Positions 63,456 to 64,000 of a stretch of DNA of 64,000 nucleotides are shown here, in pieces (the first letter of the stretch is position 1; each line of letters begins with the position of its first letter). The notes beneath the pieces are model-generated. The model ran no database searches, was not told the origin of the DNA, and saw only the letters and a list, made by a program, of their open reading frames with translations. The stretch is taken from positions 310,001 to 374,000 of the forward strand of contig JADQCE010000001.1 of the NCBI GenBank assembly GCA_016278265.1. Reading direction: 5' to 3'. The stretch comes from Halothiobacillus sp. (GTDB lineage Bacteria > Pseudomonadota > Gammaproteobacteria > Halothiobacillales > Halothiobacillaceae). The position numbers were made by a program, and so were the translations under genes.

Positions 63456-63809
63456 ATGGCAGCAGGAGGCGGCCTGGGTGGAGGCATGATCCACCACAAC
63501 ATCCCGGACAAGGACACGCTTTACAAGTCCTACATGCCGTTCGTGAAGAACGGCGGGCTGTTCATTCCGGGGCATACGCAGATCCCGATGGGCAAGGAGA
63601 TCTTCCTCACTCTGACTCTGATGGGCAGCCCCGAACGGCTGGCCGTGGCCGCCAAGGTGATCTGGGTCACCCCGCAAGGGGCGCAGGGTGGCAAGGCGGC
63701 CGGGATCGGCGTGCAGTTCGGCCGCATGGACCAGGGCCGCACGCGTCAGCAGATCGAGACCTACCTCGCCGGGGCGCTGGAAAAGGAAACGCCGACCTAC
63801 ACCATGTAA
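63456..63809 (+). CDS. pilZ: PilZ domain protein
   Basis: The 117-residue protein is a type IV pilus PilZ-like protein: MIHHNIPDKDTLYKSYMPFVKNGGLFIPGHTQIPMGKEIFLTLTLMGSPERLAVAAKVIWVTP and GIGVQF. The RxxxR and DxSxxG motifs for cyclic di-GMP binding are missing, as is usual for pilus-assembly PilZ located after holB. It is therefore expected to act through protein contacts (PilB/FimX-type). The chosen ATG gives a glycine-rich head; an internal ATG at 63486 is possible. Confidence 0.9.
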   Translation: MAAGGGLGGGMIHHNIPDKDTLYKSYMPFVKNGGLFIPGHTQIPMGKEIFLTLTLMGSPERLAVAAKVIWVTPQGAQGGKAAGIGVQFGRMDQGRTRQQIETYLAGALEKETPTYTM

Positions 63810-63866
63810 AGCTTCCTAAACGCGGGCGGTCTCCCGTCCTCCCACGTCCCATTCCCTCGGAGCACC

Positions 63867-64000
63867 ATGCAACTGTTCGATTCGCATTGCCACCTCGACC
63901 GGGTGGAACTTGACGCCTTCGGCAACGATTTCGACCGCTTCATGCATACCGCCTGGCTGGAATCGGTCACGCGGATGCTGTGCGTGTCGATCAAGCCGTC
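63867..64000 (+). CDS. tatD: TatD family metal-dependent deoxyribonuclease (5' part)
   Basis: The first 44 codons read MQLFDSHCHLDRVELD and onward to WLESVTRMLCVSIKPS. The HxH metal motif in DSHCHLD is diagnostic of the TatD family. The gene continues past the window. GGAG lies ahead of the ATG. The holB-pilZ-tatD order is common in Pseudomonas and relatives. Confidence 0.9.
   Translation, partial: MQLFDSHCHLDRVELDAFGNDFDRFMHTAWLESVTRMLCVSIKP

Overview
The window is a GC-rich chromosome segment (roughly 65% G+C by eye) from a flagellated gammaproteobacterium. Several gene orders match Pseudomonas or E. coli: rsmD/ftsY-ftsE-ftsX-rpoH, flgNMA/cheV-cheR/flgB-L, fabD-fabG-acpP-fabF-pabC-mltG-tmk-holB-tatD, and lptF-lptG. 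A periplasmic DsrE-like protein, a TauE-type (TSUP) permease, a cbb3 oxidase assembly gene and ovothiol genes suggest an aerobic or microaerophilic sulfur oxidiser, perhaps of the Halothiobacillus/Guyparkeria/Thioalkalivibrio type. That placement is an inference and no marker gene here settles it.

Layout. 1-8.9 kb: a truncated membrane GAF-PAS-LOV-GGDEF protein with an intact photoactive-cysteine motif, an isoprenylcysteine-methyltransferase-like protein, the ovoA-ovoB ovothiol pair, DUF2789 and sohB. 9-16.4 kb: a glycosyltransferase fused to a degenerate metallophosphoesterase domain plus its membrane partner, tRNA-Cys and tRNA-Gly with promoter and terminator, DUF1249, a lytic transglycosylase, a HugZ-like protein, dusA, a TSUP permease and a YjfB motility protein. 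16.5-26.7 kb: a chemoreceptor, fieF, ycjX-ycjF, a VOC protein, yjdF, hemB, an unrecognised protein, the DsrE-like protein and an FMN-binding protein. 26.9-35.7 kb: trhP, lptF-lptG, parC, htpX, ccoS, a 33-residue membrane peptide and rpoH. 35.7-39.6 kb: ftsX, ftsE, ftsY and rsmD. 39.6-54.1 kb: the flagellar/chemotaxis cluster. 54.3-64 kb: the fatty acid, folate and DNA replication block, ending in pilZ and a partial tatD.

Regulation can be read directly from several sites. Four FliA (sigma-28) promoters with exact 15-bp spacing precede the chemoreceptor gene, flgM, cheV and flgK. Two clear sigma-54 promoters precede flgB and flgF, and a weaker one may serve flgA. A perfect CIRCE operator lies upstream of rpoH, and a sigma-32 promoter lies upstream of htpX. 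An intrinsic terminator is interleaved with the flgB sigma-54 promoter so that only read-through RNA from cheV-cheR should be able to form it.

The least explained element is a family of three 270-272 bp structured repeats at 24.3, 25.8 and 63.1 kb. They have about 32-bp terminal inverted repeats and flanking TA dinucleotides, carry no gene, and abut hemB, the FMN-binding gene and holB. They look like MITEs of the IS630/Tc1 kind. Degenerate single ends may occur near 7.4 and 32.9 kb.
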